From: Iamia sp035575815
GTDB lineage: Bacteria > Actinomycetota > Acidimicrobiia > Acidimicrobiales > Iamiaceae
Direction: 5' to 3'
DNA: 64,000 bases
Assembly: GCF_035575815.1 (NCBI RefSeq)
Contig: NZ_DATLXO010000088.1
Span: forward strand, 13,221 to 77,220
The notes beneath the pieces were generated by a model. The model was not told the DNA's origin, did not search any database, and saw only the letters and a list, made by a program, of their open reading frames with translations. The stretch's first letter is position 1. The number at the start of each line of letters is the position of its first letter. Shown here piece after piece: positions 18,083 through 26,376 of this stretch. The position numbers and the translations under genes are program-made.

Positions 18083-18288
18083 CGCGCCAGCCAATCACTT
18101 CTATTCGCTCGGGACAAGTCAATCGAAGAGGGAGGAGTGGCTTGAGGCTTTGGTGACCGAGAACGAGGATGTTGACCACCATGAGATGGGCGCTTCTCAT
18201 TCAGCGGTGTCGCGCCGGAACCGAGAGATGCGAGAGCCGGACGCCGGCGCCGCTCGCGACCGGCTTCCCGGCCGCGGACCCGTCCCGG

Positions 18289-18294
18289 TAGGTT
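18289..18294 (+). promoter_or_regulatory. -10 element of purL
   Basis: TAGGTT ends 8 nt before GTG 18303. Confidence 0.5.
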
Positions 18295-18302
18295 CATCCC
18301 AC

Positions 18303-20525
18303 GTGACCGAGACCGAGGGACCCTCCATCCACCAGGCCCTCGGCCTCACCGACGATGAGGCCGGCGACATCACCGACATCCTCGGACGGGCTCCCAACCA
18401 CCTCGAGCTGGCCATGTACGCGGTGATGTGGTCCGAGCACTGCTCCTACAAGTCCTCGCGCCTGCACCTCCGGCGGCTCCCCACCGAGGGCGAGGGCGTC
18501 CTCGTCGGACCCGGGGAGAACGCAGGCGTCATGGACGTGGGCGACGGCATCGCCGCCGCAATCCGCATCGAGAGCCACAACCACCCGTCGTTCATCGAGC
18601 CCGCACAGGGCGCGGCCACCGGCGTCGGCGGCATCCTGCGCGACATCTTCACCATGGGGGCCCGTCCCATCGCCCTCATGGACCCGCTCCGCTTCGGTCC
18701 CCTCGACGACGCCCGCAGCCGCTGGGTGGCCGAGGGCGTCGTGTCGGGCATCTCCTCCTACGGGAACTCCGTCGGGGTGCCCAACGTGGGCGGCGAGGTC
18801 GACTTCGACGCCTGCTACCAGGGCAACCCGCTCGTCAACGTGCTGTGCCTGGGGGTGCTGCCCACCGATCGCCTCGTGCTCGGCGCCGCCACCGGTCAGG
18901 GCAACCTGGCTGTCCTGCTCGGGTCGGCCACCGGCCGCGACGGCATCGGCGGGGTCAGCGTGCTGGCGTCGGCCGGCTTCGACGAGACCAGCGAGGACAA
19001 GCGCCCCTCGGTGCAGGTCGGGGACCCCTTCGAGGAGAAGCGCCTGATCGAGGCCTGCCTGACGTTGCTCGACGCCGGGCTGGTCGTCGGCATCCAGGAC
19101 CTCGGCGGCGCCGGTCTGACCTGCGCCACCAGCGAGACGGCCTCCCGCGGGGGCGTGGGCATGGACGTCGATGTGACCGCCGTGCCCCGGCGAGAGCACG
19201 ACATGGAGCCCTTCGAGGTCCTGACCAGCGAGTCCCAGGAGCGGATGCTCGCCATCGTCACCCCTGACGGCCTCCCCGAGGTCCTGCGCCTCTGCGCCCG
19301 GTGGGAGGTCACCGCCAGCGTCATCGGCCGGGTGACCGAGGGCGGGCGCCTGCGCATCCGGGACGGCTTCGACGGCGAGGTGCTGGCCGACGTGCCCGCC
19401 AGCAGCCTCCACGACGCCGCCCCGCTCTACGACCGGCCCCGGGCGGCCCCCGCCGATCGCACCTCCCGGGTGGCCGAGGACCCCGGTGTCCCCGAGCCGG
19501 GCGAGTGCACGGTGATCATGCGGGACCAGCTCTGCGACACCAGATGGGTGTGGTCGCAGTACGACCACCAGCTGTTCCTCAACACCGTCGAGGCGCCCGG
19601 CGGCGATGCCGCCGTCCTGCGGCTGAAGCACCCCACCACCGGCGTCGACACCGGCCGGGGACTGGCTCTCACGACCGACGGCAACCACCGGTGGTGCGCG
19701 GTCGACCCCCGGGTCGGCACCGCGGCGACGGTGGCGGAGTCGGTGGTGAACTTGGCGTGCGTCGGAGCTCGTCCCATCGCCGTGGTCAACTGCCTCAACT
19801 TCGGCAACCCTGAGCACCCCGAGGTCATGTGGCAGCTCTCGGAGGCCATCGACGGGATGGCAGAGGCGTGCCGGGCCTTCGGCCTGCCCGTCGTGGGCGG
19901 CAACGTGAGCCTCTACAACGAGACCGCCGGCGTCGACATCGACCCCACGCCGGTGATCGGCCTGTTGGGTGTGGTCGACCGGCTCGACCGTCGCCCGCCC
20001 GGCGTCACCCTGGTCGAGGGCCACCACCTCCTGCTGCTCGGCGAGCAGCCGGGCGGATCGCTCGCCGGGTCGACCTGGGCCGCGTCGGCCGACCGCCGAG
20101 GTGGCGTGCTCGACCCGCTCGACCTGGGCGCGGTGACCCGTCTCGCCGTCCTGGTCCGCCAGCTCGTGAACGACGGCGAGCTCAGCGGGGCCCACGACGT
20201 CGGCGCCGGGGGTCTCGGCCTGGCGCTGGCCGAGATGGCCGTCCGCTCCGGCATCGGCATCGGCGTCCACGGCGTCGACGGCGTCGCCGACCTCCTGGCC
20301 GAGATGCCGGGCCGGGTGGTCATCTGCGTGCCCGCCGAGAGCTCGTCGCGGATCGCAGAGCTGGCGGGCACGCCGCCGGCTGCGGTGCGGACGACCTTCC
20401 TGGGGCGGGTCGGCGGCGACCGCATCGGCATAGAGGGGCTCGTCGACCTGGCCCTCGACGACGCCATCCGCGCGTGGCGCGACCGCATCCCGGCCGCGCT
20501 CGACGGACCGGTCGCGTCGGCGTGA
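18303..20525 (+). CDS. purL: FGAM synthase large subunit PurL
   Basis: PurL (740 residues, the small bacterial type) carries out the ATP-dependent amidation of FGAR with ammonia from PurQ. It shows VMWSEHCSYKSSRLHLRRLP, GDGIAAAIRIESHNHPS, TGVGGILRDIFTMGARPIAL, GISSYGNSVGVPNVGGEVDF, QDLGGAGLTCATSE, and in the second half CVGARPIAVVNCLNFGNPE, GGNVSLYNET and DVGAGGLGLALAEMAV. The partner subunits lie 0.7-1.7 kb upstream, separated by the inverted 17651 gene. purF follows after 45 bp. Confidence 0.96.
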   Translation: MTETEGPSIHQALGLTDDEAGDITDILGRAPNHLELAMYAVMWSEHCSYKSSRLHLRRLPTEGEGVLVGPGENAGVMDVGDGIAAAIRIESHNHPSFIEPAQGAATGVGGILRDIFTMGARPIALMDPLRFGPLDDARSRWVAEGVVSGISSYGNSVGVPNVGGEVDFDACYQGNPLVNVLCLGVLPTDRLVLGAATGQGNLAVLLGSATGRDGIGGVSVLASAGFDETSEDKRPSVQVGDPFEEKRLIEACLTLLDAGLVVGIQDLGGAGLTCATSETASRGGVGMDVDVTAVPRREHDMEPFEVLTSESQERMLAIVTPDGLPEVLRLCARWEVTASVIGRVTEGGRLRIRDGFDGEVLADVPASSLHDAAPLYDRPRAAPADRTSRVAEDPGVPEPGECTVIMRDQLCDTRWVWSQYDHQLFLNTVEAPGGDAAVLRLKHPTTGVDTGRGLALTTDGNHRWCAVDPRVGTAATVAESVVNLACVGARPIAVVNCLNFGNPEHPEVMWQLSEAIDGMAEACRAFGLPVVGGNVSLYNETAGVDIDPTPVIGLLGVVDRLDRRPPGVTLVEGHHLLLLGEQPGGSLAGSTWAASADRRGGVLDPLDLGAVTRLAVLVRQLVNDGELSGAHDVGAGGLGLALAEMAVRSGIGIGVHGVDGVADLLAEMPGRVVICVPAESSSRIAELAGTPPAAVRTTFLGRVGGDRIGIEGLVDLALDDAIRAWRDRIPAALDGPVASA

Positions 20526-20570
20526 CGATGTGAGGGCCGGAGGTGGGGAACGCGACCGTCGCGTGCGATC

Positions 20571-22112
20571 ATGGATGTCGTGAGGGATCCCTTCGACGAC
20601 TCGCCGAAGGAGGCCTGTGGCGTCTTCGGCGTCATCGACCGGACCGATCCTGTCGCCCACCTGACCTACCTGGGGCTCTACGCGCTGCAGCACCGGGGTC
20701 AGGAGTCCGCCGGCATGGCCGTCAGCGACGGCGACTACGTCACCGTCGTGCGCGACATGGGCTTGGTCTCGAACGTCTTCGACGACCGCACCCTGGCCCC
20801 GCTCACCGGGCACCTGGCCATCGGCCACACCCGGTACTCGACGACCGGGTCGAGCACGTGGGGCAACGCCCAGCCCGTCTACCGCAACGTCGGCGACCAC
20901 CAGTTCGCCCTCGGTCACAACGGCAACCTCACCAACACCGCCGAGCTGGCCGACGAGCACGGGATGCTTCCCGGTACGGTGTCGAGCGACAGCGACCTGG
21001 TCGCCGAGCTCATCGGCCACGAGCTGGCGGTGGCCGCCGACCACGACAACCCCGACGCTCTCGAGCACGCCCTCCTGGCCGTCCTCCCCCGGCTCGAGGG
21101 GGCGTTCTCCTTCGTGCTGATGGACACCCACCGGGTCTACGGCGTGCGTGATCCGAACGGCCTGCGCCCCCTCTGCCTCGGCCGCCGCGACAACGGGTGG
21201 GTCGTCGCCTCGGAGAGCCCGGCGCTCGACATCGTCGGCGCCGAGATGATCCGCGAGGTCGGCGCCGGTGAGGTCGTCGCGCTCGAGGCCGGCGCCACCC
21301 CCCGCTCGGTCTGGCCGTTCGCGCCCGAGCGGATCGACCCCACGCTGTGCCTCTTCGAGTTCGTCTACTTCGCCCGGCCCGACGCCCGGCTGTACGGCCA
21401 GAGCGTCCACCACGCCCGAGTGCGCCAGGGTGAGGCCCTCGCCGCGCAGGCACCGGTCGAGGCCGACATGGTGATGGGCGTGCCCGAGTCCGGCGTGCCC
21501 GCGGCCGAGGGCTACGCCCGTGCCAGCGGCATCCCGTTCGGCCAGGGTCTGGTCAAGAACCGCTACATCGGTCGCACGTTCATCGCGCCGACCCAGGAGA
21601 TGCGGGCTCTCGGCGTCCGCATGAAGTTCAACCCGCTCCGCGACAACATCGAGGGCCGTCGCATCGTCGTGGTCGACGACTCGATCGTCCGGGGCACCAC
21701 CCAGCAGCAGATCGTGAGGATGCTGCGCGAATCTGGCGCCCGTGAGGTCCACCTGCGGGTGACGTCGCCGCCGGTCAAGTGGCCGTGCTTCTACGGCATG
21801 GACTTCGGGGACTCGAAGGAGCTGCTGGCGTCCAACATGAGCGTGGAGGAGATCCGGGACCACCTCGGCGTCGACAGCATCGCCTTCATCGAGATCGACC
21901 GCCTTCGGGCCTCCACGGGAGCGGCGGAGGCGGGGTTCTGTGATGCCTGCTTCACCGGCGCCTACCCCGTCGAGGTACCTGTCGAGCTCACCAAGGGCGT
22001 GCTCGAGGACGGCACCGTCACGCACGACGAGCGGACCACGTCGGTCGCCGCAGGAGCGGTGCTCGGACAGCCTTCCCTGTTGCCGGCCGACGACGCCCGC
22101 CGCACCGGCTGA
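20571..22112 (+). CDS. purF: Amidophosphoribosyltransferase
   Basis: PurF makes phosphoribosylamine from PRPP and glutamine, the first committed purine step. The 513-residue protein has a short propeptide before the Ntn nucleophile C16 (SPKEACGVFG), QHRGQESAGM, the PRPP loop VVVDDSIVRGTT, and cysteines in LCLFEFVYF, WPCFYG and GFCDACFTG matching the 4Fe-4S ligands of the Bacillus-type enzyme. The start is ATG 20571 or GTG 20580. It is 17 bp from purM and probably co-transcribed with it. Confidence 0.96.
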   Translation: MDVVRDPFDDSPKEACGVFGVIDRTDPVAHLTYLGLYALQHRGQESAGMAVSDGDYVTVVRDMGLVSNVFDDRTLAPLTGHLAIGHTRYSTTGSSTWGNAQPVYRNVGDHQFALGHNGNLTNTAELADEHGMLPGTVSSDSDLVAELIGHELAVAADHDNPDALEHALLAVLPRLEGAFSFVLMDTHRVYGVRDPNGLRPLCLGRRDNGWVVASESPALDIVGAEMIREVGAGEVVALEAGATPRSVWPFAPERIDPTLCLFEFVYFARPDARLYGQSVHHARVRQGEALAAQAPVEADMVMGVPESGVPAAEGYARASGIPFGQGLVKNRYIGRTFIAPTQEMRALGVRMKFNPLRDNIEGRRIVVVDDSIVRGTTQQQIVRMLRESGAREVHLRVTSPPVKWPCFYGMDFGDSKELLASNMSVEEIRDHLGVDSIAFIEIDRLRASTGAAEAGFCDACFTGAYPVEVPVELTKGVLEDGTVTHDERTTSVAAGAVLGQPSLLPADDARRTG

Positions 22113-22129
22113 GGGGGACCCGAGCACCC

Positions 22130-23182
22130 ATGAGCGAGGACGGAGTCGAGCGCGCCTCGACCTACAAGGACGCCGGGGTCGACATCGCCGCCGGAGAAGA
22201 TGCGGTGGAGCGGATCAGGGCCAAGGTCCGGTCGACCTTCCGGCCCGAGGTCATCGGCGACATCGGCGGCTTCGGCGGCCTGTTCTCATTCGCCGGGCAC
22301 CGCTACGTGCACCCGGTGCTGGTCTCCTCCACCGACGGGGTCGGCACCAAGGCGCTGATCGCCCAGGCCACCGGCCGCTTCGAGACCATCGGTGTCGATC
22401 TGGTGGCCATGTGCGTCGACGACATCGTGTGCGCCGGCGCCGAGCCGCTGTTCTTCCTCGACTACATCGAGGTGGGCACGCTCGACCCCGACCACATCGA
22501 ACAGCTCGTCGAGGGCGTGGCCGAGGGTTGCCGCCAGGCCGGGTGTGCCCTCATCGGCGGCGAGATGGCCGAGCACCCCGGCGCCATGGAGCCCGGCGAG
22601 TTCGACCTGGTCGGCTTCGCCGTGGGCGTCGTCGAGCGCGACCTCATGCTCGGCCCCGAGCGCGTGCACCCCGGCGACGTGGTGATCGGTCTGCCCTCGC
22701 CGGGGCTGCGATCGAACGGCTACTCGCTGGCCCGCAAGGTGCTGCTCGACCAGGGCGGCCGCCGCCTCGACGATCCCGCCTTCGAGGGGGCCCGCCACTC
22801 CCTCGCCGATGAGCTGCTCGAGCCGTCGGTCATCTACGCACCGGCGATCCGGGCTCTCCTCGACGCCGTCGACGTGCACGCCATCGCCCACGTCACCGGC
22901 GGCGGGCTCCCGGGCAACCTGCCCCGCTCACTGCCCAAGGGCTGTGACGCCGTCGTCGACGAGAGCGCGTGGGAGGCGCCCCGCATCTTCGGCGAGATCC
23001 AGCGCCTGGGCGCCATCGGCGACGACGAGATGCGCAAGGTGTTCAACCTCGGCCTCGGAATGGTGGCCATCGTCGCCCGCGAGGACCTCTACCGCGCCCT
23101 CGACACGCTGCGCGCCGCCGGCCACCGGGCCGTCGAGATCGGTCACGTCGAGCGCGGCCACGGCACCCTCCGCTACGCCTGA
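22130..23182 (+). CDS. purM: Phosphoribosylformylglycinamidine cyclo-ligase
   Basis: PurM closes the imidazole ring to AIR using ATP. The 350-residue protein shows TYKDAGVDIAAGEDAVERI, GGFGGLFSF, SSTDGVGTK, DLVAMCVDDIVCAGAEPLFFLDY, LIGGEMAEHPG, GLRSNGYSLARKV and HVTGGGLPGNLPRSLP. It follows purF closely. The 99-bp gap after it, to the zinc-ribbon gene, contains no hairpin I would call a terminator. Confidence 0.97.
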   Translation: MSEDGVERASTYKDAGVDIAAGEDAVERIRAKVRSTFRPEVIGDIGGFGGLFSFAGHRYVHPVLVSSTDGVGTKALIAQATGRFETIGVDLVAMCVDDIVCAGAEPLFFLDYIEVGTLDPDHIEQLVEGVAEGCRQAGCALIGGEMAEHPGAMEPGEFDLVGFAVGVVERDLMLGPERVHPGDVVIGLPSPGLRSNGYSLARKVLLDQGGRRLDDPAFEGARHSLADELLEPSVIYAPAIRALLDAVDVHAIAHVTGGGLPGNLPRSLPKGCDAVVDESAWEAPRIFGEIQRLGAIGDDEMRKVFNLGLGMVAIVAREDLYRALDTLRAAGHRAVEIGHVERGHGTLRYA

Positions 23183-23281
23183 GCGCCCTCCGCGGCCATC
23201 GGCGATCCAACTTTGTACGGGTGAACGCTCCACCAAGGGTCGAGCGTCCGCGTCACGCGGCGGCGCAGCTCCCGCCCTCGG

Positions 23282-23650
23282 TCACTCGTTCCAGGCGACG
23301 GAGCACCAGTGGCGCTGCTCGCAGGCGGGGCACCGCATCCAGTGCCCCCGTCGACGGCCGGGCACCCACACCGAGAGGGTGGCGAGGCGCATGGCCACAT
23401 CGGTGAGCGAGACGCGGGTGCGCACCTGGCAGCCGCCGCACTCGACGACCGCCGAGCCGGCCTGGCGGGGGCCGGTGGAGTAGAGGGCGTCCTTGCCCTC
23501 CTTGGCGTCGCCGCTGCGGATCGTGTCGCGCGCGGCGTCGACGGGCATCTCGAACAGCGCCCGGCGGCCCTGGGGGTCGAGGCGACGGTTGCGGCCGCGA
23601 GTCGTCGGCGTCTCGTCGCCGCGGTCGGGCGTCTCGGCCGGCGGGGTCAC
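23282..23650 (-). CDS. Zinc-ribbon protein co-transcribed with ParA
   Basis: The 122-residue protein has CGGC (VVECGGCQVRTRVS) and CPAC (MRCPACEQRHWC) knuckles, a likely zinc ribbon, after a polar N-terminus with RRALFEMPVDAARDTI. GTG 23650 overlaps the ParA stop by 4 nt (GTGA), so it is translated from the ParA message. Function unknown; coupling suggests a ParA partner or adaptor, which is inference. A longer open frame upstream lies inside parA and is a shadow. Confidence 0.72.
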   Translation of the reverse strand: MTPPAETPDRGDETPTTRGRNRRLDPQGRRALFEMPVDAARDTIRSGDAKEGKDALYSTGPRQAGSAVVECGGCQVRTRVSLTDVAMRLATLSVWVPGRRRGHWMRCPACEQRHWCSVAWNE

Positions 23651-24447
23651 GATGCCGACCTCCCCTTCTTCTTCCTCGACGGCTTGGGCGTGGGGGCGAA
23701 GATCACCTGGGCCAGCTCGCGGTAGGCCACCGCGCCGCGGGACGTGGGGGCGTGCTCGAGCACCGAGCGACCCTGACCGGGTGCCTCGGCGACCTTGACC
23801 GACTTGGGCACCGGCGGGTCGAAGACCTCGAGGCCGTGGTTGGCCCGGACCTCCTCGACCACCTGGCGAGCCAGCTTCGTGCGCCCGTCGAACATGGTGG
23901 CGATCACGCCCCGGACCTCGAGGTCGCGGTTGGTGTAGGACCGCACGTCGTCGATGGTCTCCATCAGCTGGCCCACGCCCCGCTGGCCGAGCGCCTCGCA
24001 CTGCAACGGGATCAGCACCTCCTGGGCGGCGGTGAGGCCGTTGATGGTGAGGATGCCGAGCGAGGGCGGGCAGTCGATGAGCACCACGTCGTAGTCCGCA
24101 ACGATGCGTTCGAGGGCCTTGCGCAGGACGTACTCGCGACCGGTCTTGGTGAGCAGGTGCATCTCGGCGCCGGCCAGATCGATGGTCGACGGCAGCACGG
24201 ATAGGCCGTCCACCTCGGTGGCGGCTATGGCGTCGGCGGCCTTGGAGCGTCGCAGCAGCACCTCGTGCATCGAGCGTTCGAGGCCGTCGGGGTCGATGCC
24301 GCAGGCCCAGGTCAGCGACGCCTGGGGGTCGACGTCGACGAGCAGCACCCGGCGTCCGGACTGGGCCAGCGCGACCCCCAGCGAGTGGACGGTGGTGGTC
24401 TTGGCCACGCCCCCCTTCTGGTTGGCGACGGCGACGACTCGGGTCAT
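23647..24447 (-). CDS. ParA-family ATPase (orphan)
   Basis: The 266-residue protein has the deviant Walker A KGGVAKTTT, a PPSLG Walker B segment (VVLIDCPPSLGILTING) and LLVDVDPQASLT, typical of ParA/Soj ATPases that bind DNA non-specifically and position DNA or protein complexes. The C-terminus is Lys-rich. No ParB or parS site lies nearby, so it is an orphan rather than the chromosomal segregation pair. ATG 24447 is 36 bp from the divergent start of the pyrE remnant; the two share a compact promoter region. Confidence 0.9.
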   Translation of the reverse strand: MTRVVAVANQKGGVAKTTTVHSLGVALAQSGRRVLLVDVDPQASLTWACGIDPDGLERSMHEVLLRRSKAADAIAATEVDGLSVLPSTIDLAGAEMHLLTKTGREYVLRKALERIVADYDVVLIDCPPSLGILTINGLTAAQEVLIPLQCEALGQRGVGQLMETIDDVRSYTNRDLEVRGVIATMFDGRTKLARQVVEEVRANHGLEVFDPPVPKSVKVAEAPGQGRSVLEHAPTSRGAVAYRELAQVIFAPTPKPSRKKKGRSAS

Positions 24448-24470
24448 GGGAGCGAGTGTGGCACGGGTCG

Positions 24471-24476
24471 TACTGT
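24471..24476 (+). promoter_or_regulatory. -10 element of the pyrE remnant
   Basis: TACTGT ends 7 nt before ATG 24484. Confidence 0.45.
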
Positions 24477-24483
24477 CGCGGCC

Positions 24484-24904
24484 ATGTCCGACGTCTCCAC
24501 CTCGGGGACCGAGCTCCCGACCTGCGAGTTCCCGGCCCTCCGTGACCACCTCCTGGCCCACAGCGTCCAGCGCGGCGACTTCACCTTGAAGTCCGGGAAG
24601 CGCTCGGCGTGGTTCATCGACGCCAAGGCCACCACCTGCTCACCGGAGGGGATGGTCCTCGTCGCCGACGCCCTGCGCCCCGGTGACAAGGTGGCGATCA
24701 CCGAGGACGCGGTCACCCGCGGCGTGTCGATGCTCGAGGCCGTCGAGGTCATCCGAGCGGTCGGGGGCCGAGCCGGTGCTGCTGGTCCCCGTCGTCGATC
24801 GGGGGGGCACCGTCGAGGCCATGGCCGCGGAGGCCGGCATCGCCCTCCGGGCCCTCGTCACCGCTCACGATCTCGGCTTCTCCTACGAGCGCCCCGACCG
24901 TTGA
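24484..24904 (+). pseudogene. pyrE: Orotate phosphoribosyltransferase with internal deletion and frameshift
   Basis: The N-terminus is good PyrE: LRDHLLAHSVQRGDFTLKSG, RSAWFIDAKATTCSPEGM, VADAL. It then jumps straight to RPGDKVAITEDAVTRGVSML, skipping roughly 55-60 residues that normally hold the GGLTMGADP region and the flexible catalytic RKEAKDHG loop. After VIRAV a run of five G (near 24770) shifts the frame; the C-terminus AEPVLLVPVVDRGGTVEAMA continues in another frame to 24904. A PRPP motif (TEDAVTRG) remains, but an active enzyme cannot be made. Promoter and start are intact, so the decay may be recent. Confidence 0.85.
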
Positions 24905-24918
24905 AGCGCAACACCTCG

Positions 24919-24965
24919 TTCTGGCTTCGCTCCTGCGCCCATGGGGCCCACCAGTTACGCCAGAA
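24919..24965. repeat. Inverted repeat after the pyrE remnant
   Basis: TTCTGGC (24919-24925) and GCCAGAA (24959-24965) form a 7-bp stem around a GC-rich loop. No T-run follows. The minus strand between 24977 and 25064 has a short open stretch (QYLARDFDVIAEVTGQPTEW) that could be the tail of a lost gene. Confidence 0.4.
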
Positions 24966-25064
24966 GGGGAGATCAGTGGATCGAGCCGGCGGGGGCGACC
25001 CACTCCGTTGGTTGGCCGGTGACCTCGGCGATCACGTCGAAGTCACGTGCCAGGTACTGGGCGG

Positions 25065-25505
25065 TCAGATCGTGACGAACCCGAGGGCGCGGGCCGCTTC
25101 GGCCTGGTGGAGGTCTCGCGACGCCACGTGGAGCGTGGCCCCCGGGTCGAGCAGAGGTACGGCGCCGATGCGGGCGCAGGCGAGGTGGAGGGCATCGAGG
25201 GCTCGCAGGCCGTGGGCCATGATGATGGCGTGGGCTTCGGCCTCCATCGCGCTCTGATCTGGCGTCAGGAGCGTCACCGATCCCTCGACCGACAGGTCCT
25301 CTTCGAGGACGGGCAACGAGAGGGCCGGGTCACAGCGTCCGGCGGTCGCGGCGCGGAGGATCACGGACGTCGCCTCAAGCCGCGCGAGGGACGAGCTCAC
25401 CAGCAGCACGTCGTCGTCGGTGAGCAGCCCGAGGGCGTCGTCGTGGTCCGGTTCGTCGGCGAGGTACGCCCGTACCAGAAATGAGGTGTCGACGTAGACG
25501 AGCAT
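25065..25505 (-). CDS. vapC: VapC-type PIN-domain toxin
   Basis: The 146-residue PIN protein has D6 (VYVDTSFLVRAYL), E44 (ARLEATSVIL), D104 (LRALDALHLACA) and D131 (VASRDLHQAEAARALG), the layout of VapC toxins with an RALDALHLA core, distinct from the two cassettes in the first 6 kb. Its start codon shares one base with the antitoxin stop (TGATG), so translation is coupled. It appears intact. Confidence 0.88.
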   Translation of the reverse strand: MLVYVDTSFLVRAYLADEPDHDDALGLLTDDDVLLVSSSLARLEATSVILRAATAGRCDPALSLPVLEEDLSVEGSVTLLTPDQSAMEAEAHAIIMAHGLRALDALHLACARIGAVPLLDPGATLHVASRDLHQAEAARALGFVTI

Positions 25506-25801
25506 CAGCGCCCGTCGGCGAGCAACTGGTCGAGGATGGCGCCTCGGCCGCGAGTGGCGGCGAGTGCGGCCTGGCGATCGGGCGGTGGAGCCGAGGCGGA
25601 TGGACCCGGTGAGGCGGGCTCGGCGAGGACCCCGAGGGCGCGCGCCCGGGCGCGCAGCGCCTGGCGGGGGGACGGAACAGCGGCGTGCCGCTCCAGCACC
25701 TCGTTGGCGATCGCGTTCACGGGACGACCCTCGGATCGGGAGCGGGCGGCCAGCCGGGCGTGGAGGTCTTCGGGCACTCGGAGGAGGAGCTGCTTGGCCA
25801 T
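25505..25801 (-). CDS. vapB: Antitoxin of the PIN toxin
   Basis: The 98-residue protein starts MAKQLLLRVPEDLHARLAAR and continues EGRPVNAIANEVLERHA, an Arc/HicB-like ribbon-helix-helix DNA-binding domain, with a Pro/Ala-rich tail ending RGRGAILDQLLADGR that should cover the toxin. The ATG at 25801 is fixed by the -10 element 7 nt upstream and by family similarity; a longer frame to 26290 lies over the neighbouring genes and is a shadow. A perfect 20-bp palindrome overlaps its promoter. Confidence 0.82.
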   Translation of the reverse strand: MAKQLLLRVPEDLHARLAARSRSEGRPVNAIANEVLERHAAVPSPRQALRARARALGVLAEPASPGPSASAPPPDRQAALAATRGRGAILDQLLADGR

Positions 25802-25808
25802 GCCGACG

Positions 25809-25830
25809 ATGCTATCAACCGGTTGATAGC
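25809..25830 (-). promoter_or_regulatory. vapB promoter with perfect palindromic operator
   Basis: GCTATCAACCGGTTGATAGC (25811-25830) is a perfect palindrome. The minus-strand -10 TAGCAT (25814-25809) overlaps its edge and lies 7 nt before the ATG, so a bound antitoxin would block RNA polymerase. Confidence 0.75.
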
Positions 25831-25886
25831 AAGGCGGCCGGCCGTCGTCGTCCTGAGCACCCGTTGCCTCCCCATCCCTGCAAAGC

Positions 25887-25916
25887 GTGTAGACGCCCGG
25901 TCTACACCGGTACAGT
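25887..25916 (+). promoter_or_regulatory. mazE operator and -10 element
   Basis: GTGTAGAC (25887-25894) and GTCTACAC (25900-25907) are exact inverted arms around GCCCG. TACAGT (25911-25916) ends 6 nt before ATG 25923, placing the dyad in the spacer of the promoter. Confidence 0.7.
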
Positions 25917-25922
25917 GCCTCC

Positions 25923-26159
25923 ATGGAGACGACCACGATCAGGGTGGACGTGGAGACGCACCGGCGTCTTCGAGCCCATGCCCGGGACGAGGGGCAACCG
26001 ATGATGGACGTCGTCCGTGCCGCCCTCGACGCACTCGAACGGGCCCGGTTCGCGGAGCGGGTGCGCCACGAGCTCGCCGACCTCCGAAGCGATCCCGTGG
26101 CGTGGGTCGAGTACCTCGCCGAGGGCGACGCGCTGCCGGTCGGCGATGGCATCGATTGA
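25923..26159 (+). CDS. MazE-like antitoxin
   Basis: The 78-residue protein METTTIRVDVETHRRLRAHA has a ribbon-helix-helix start, then GQPMMDVVRAALDALERARF and an acidic tail (VAWVEYLAEGDALP) typical of antitoxins paired with MazF. It should bind the dyad upstream. Its 3' end overlaps the MazF start by 14 nt. The toxin is truncated, so this antitoxin now has no full-length partner here; it may act on MazF relatives elsewhere. Confidence 0.75.
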   Translation: METTTIRVDVETHRRLRAHARDEGQPMMDVVRAALDALERARFAERVRHELADLRSDPVAWVEYLAEGDALPVGDGID

Positions 26160-26376
26160 CGAGGTCTGGCTGGTCGACTTCGGCGATCCCCACCCCGGAG
26201 AGCCTGCTCATCATCGCCCGGCCGTGGTGATCGGTCCTCCAGACACGTTCGGACCGGAGTTCCCCTGTGGTCCGGCGCCTGCTCGGCCACTGACGGCCGG
26301 GCGGCCCACCTCTGCGGTTGCTGGTGGGCCAGACCCCAGAACGCGTGCGTTCGCCCGAACGAAGGTCAGCGGCTGA
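26146..26376 (+). pseudogene. Truncated MazF-type toxin
   Basis: The first ~40 codons are MazF: EVWLVDFGDPHPGEPAHHRP followed by AVVIGPPDTFGPEFP, the usual opening strands and loop of this endoribonuclease. After about 26265 the similarity stops and the frame continues as low-complexity sequence to 26376, overlapping the 3' end of the convergent amidohydrolase gene by 11 bp. The middle strands and the catalytic C-terminal half are missing. I read it as a toxin cut off by the downstream gene's arrival. Confidence 0.7.

Noticed and set aside
18294..22127. 1277-codon minus-strand open frame across purL and purF
   Set aside because: It is antisense to two certain genes and its residues follow the complement of their codon bias; high GC content removes stop codons.
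24977..25064. Short minus-strand stretch QYLARDFDVIAEVTGQPTEW
   Set aside because: Protein-like but only ~30 codons, without a start; possibly a gene tail, too little to name.
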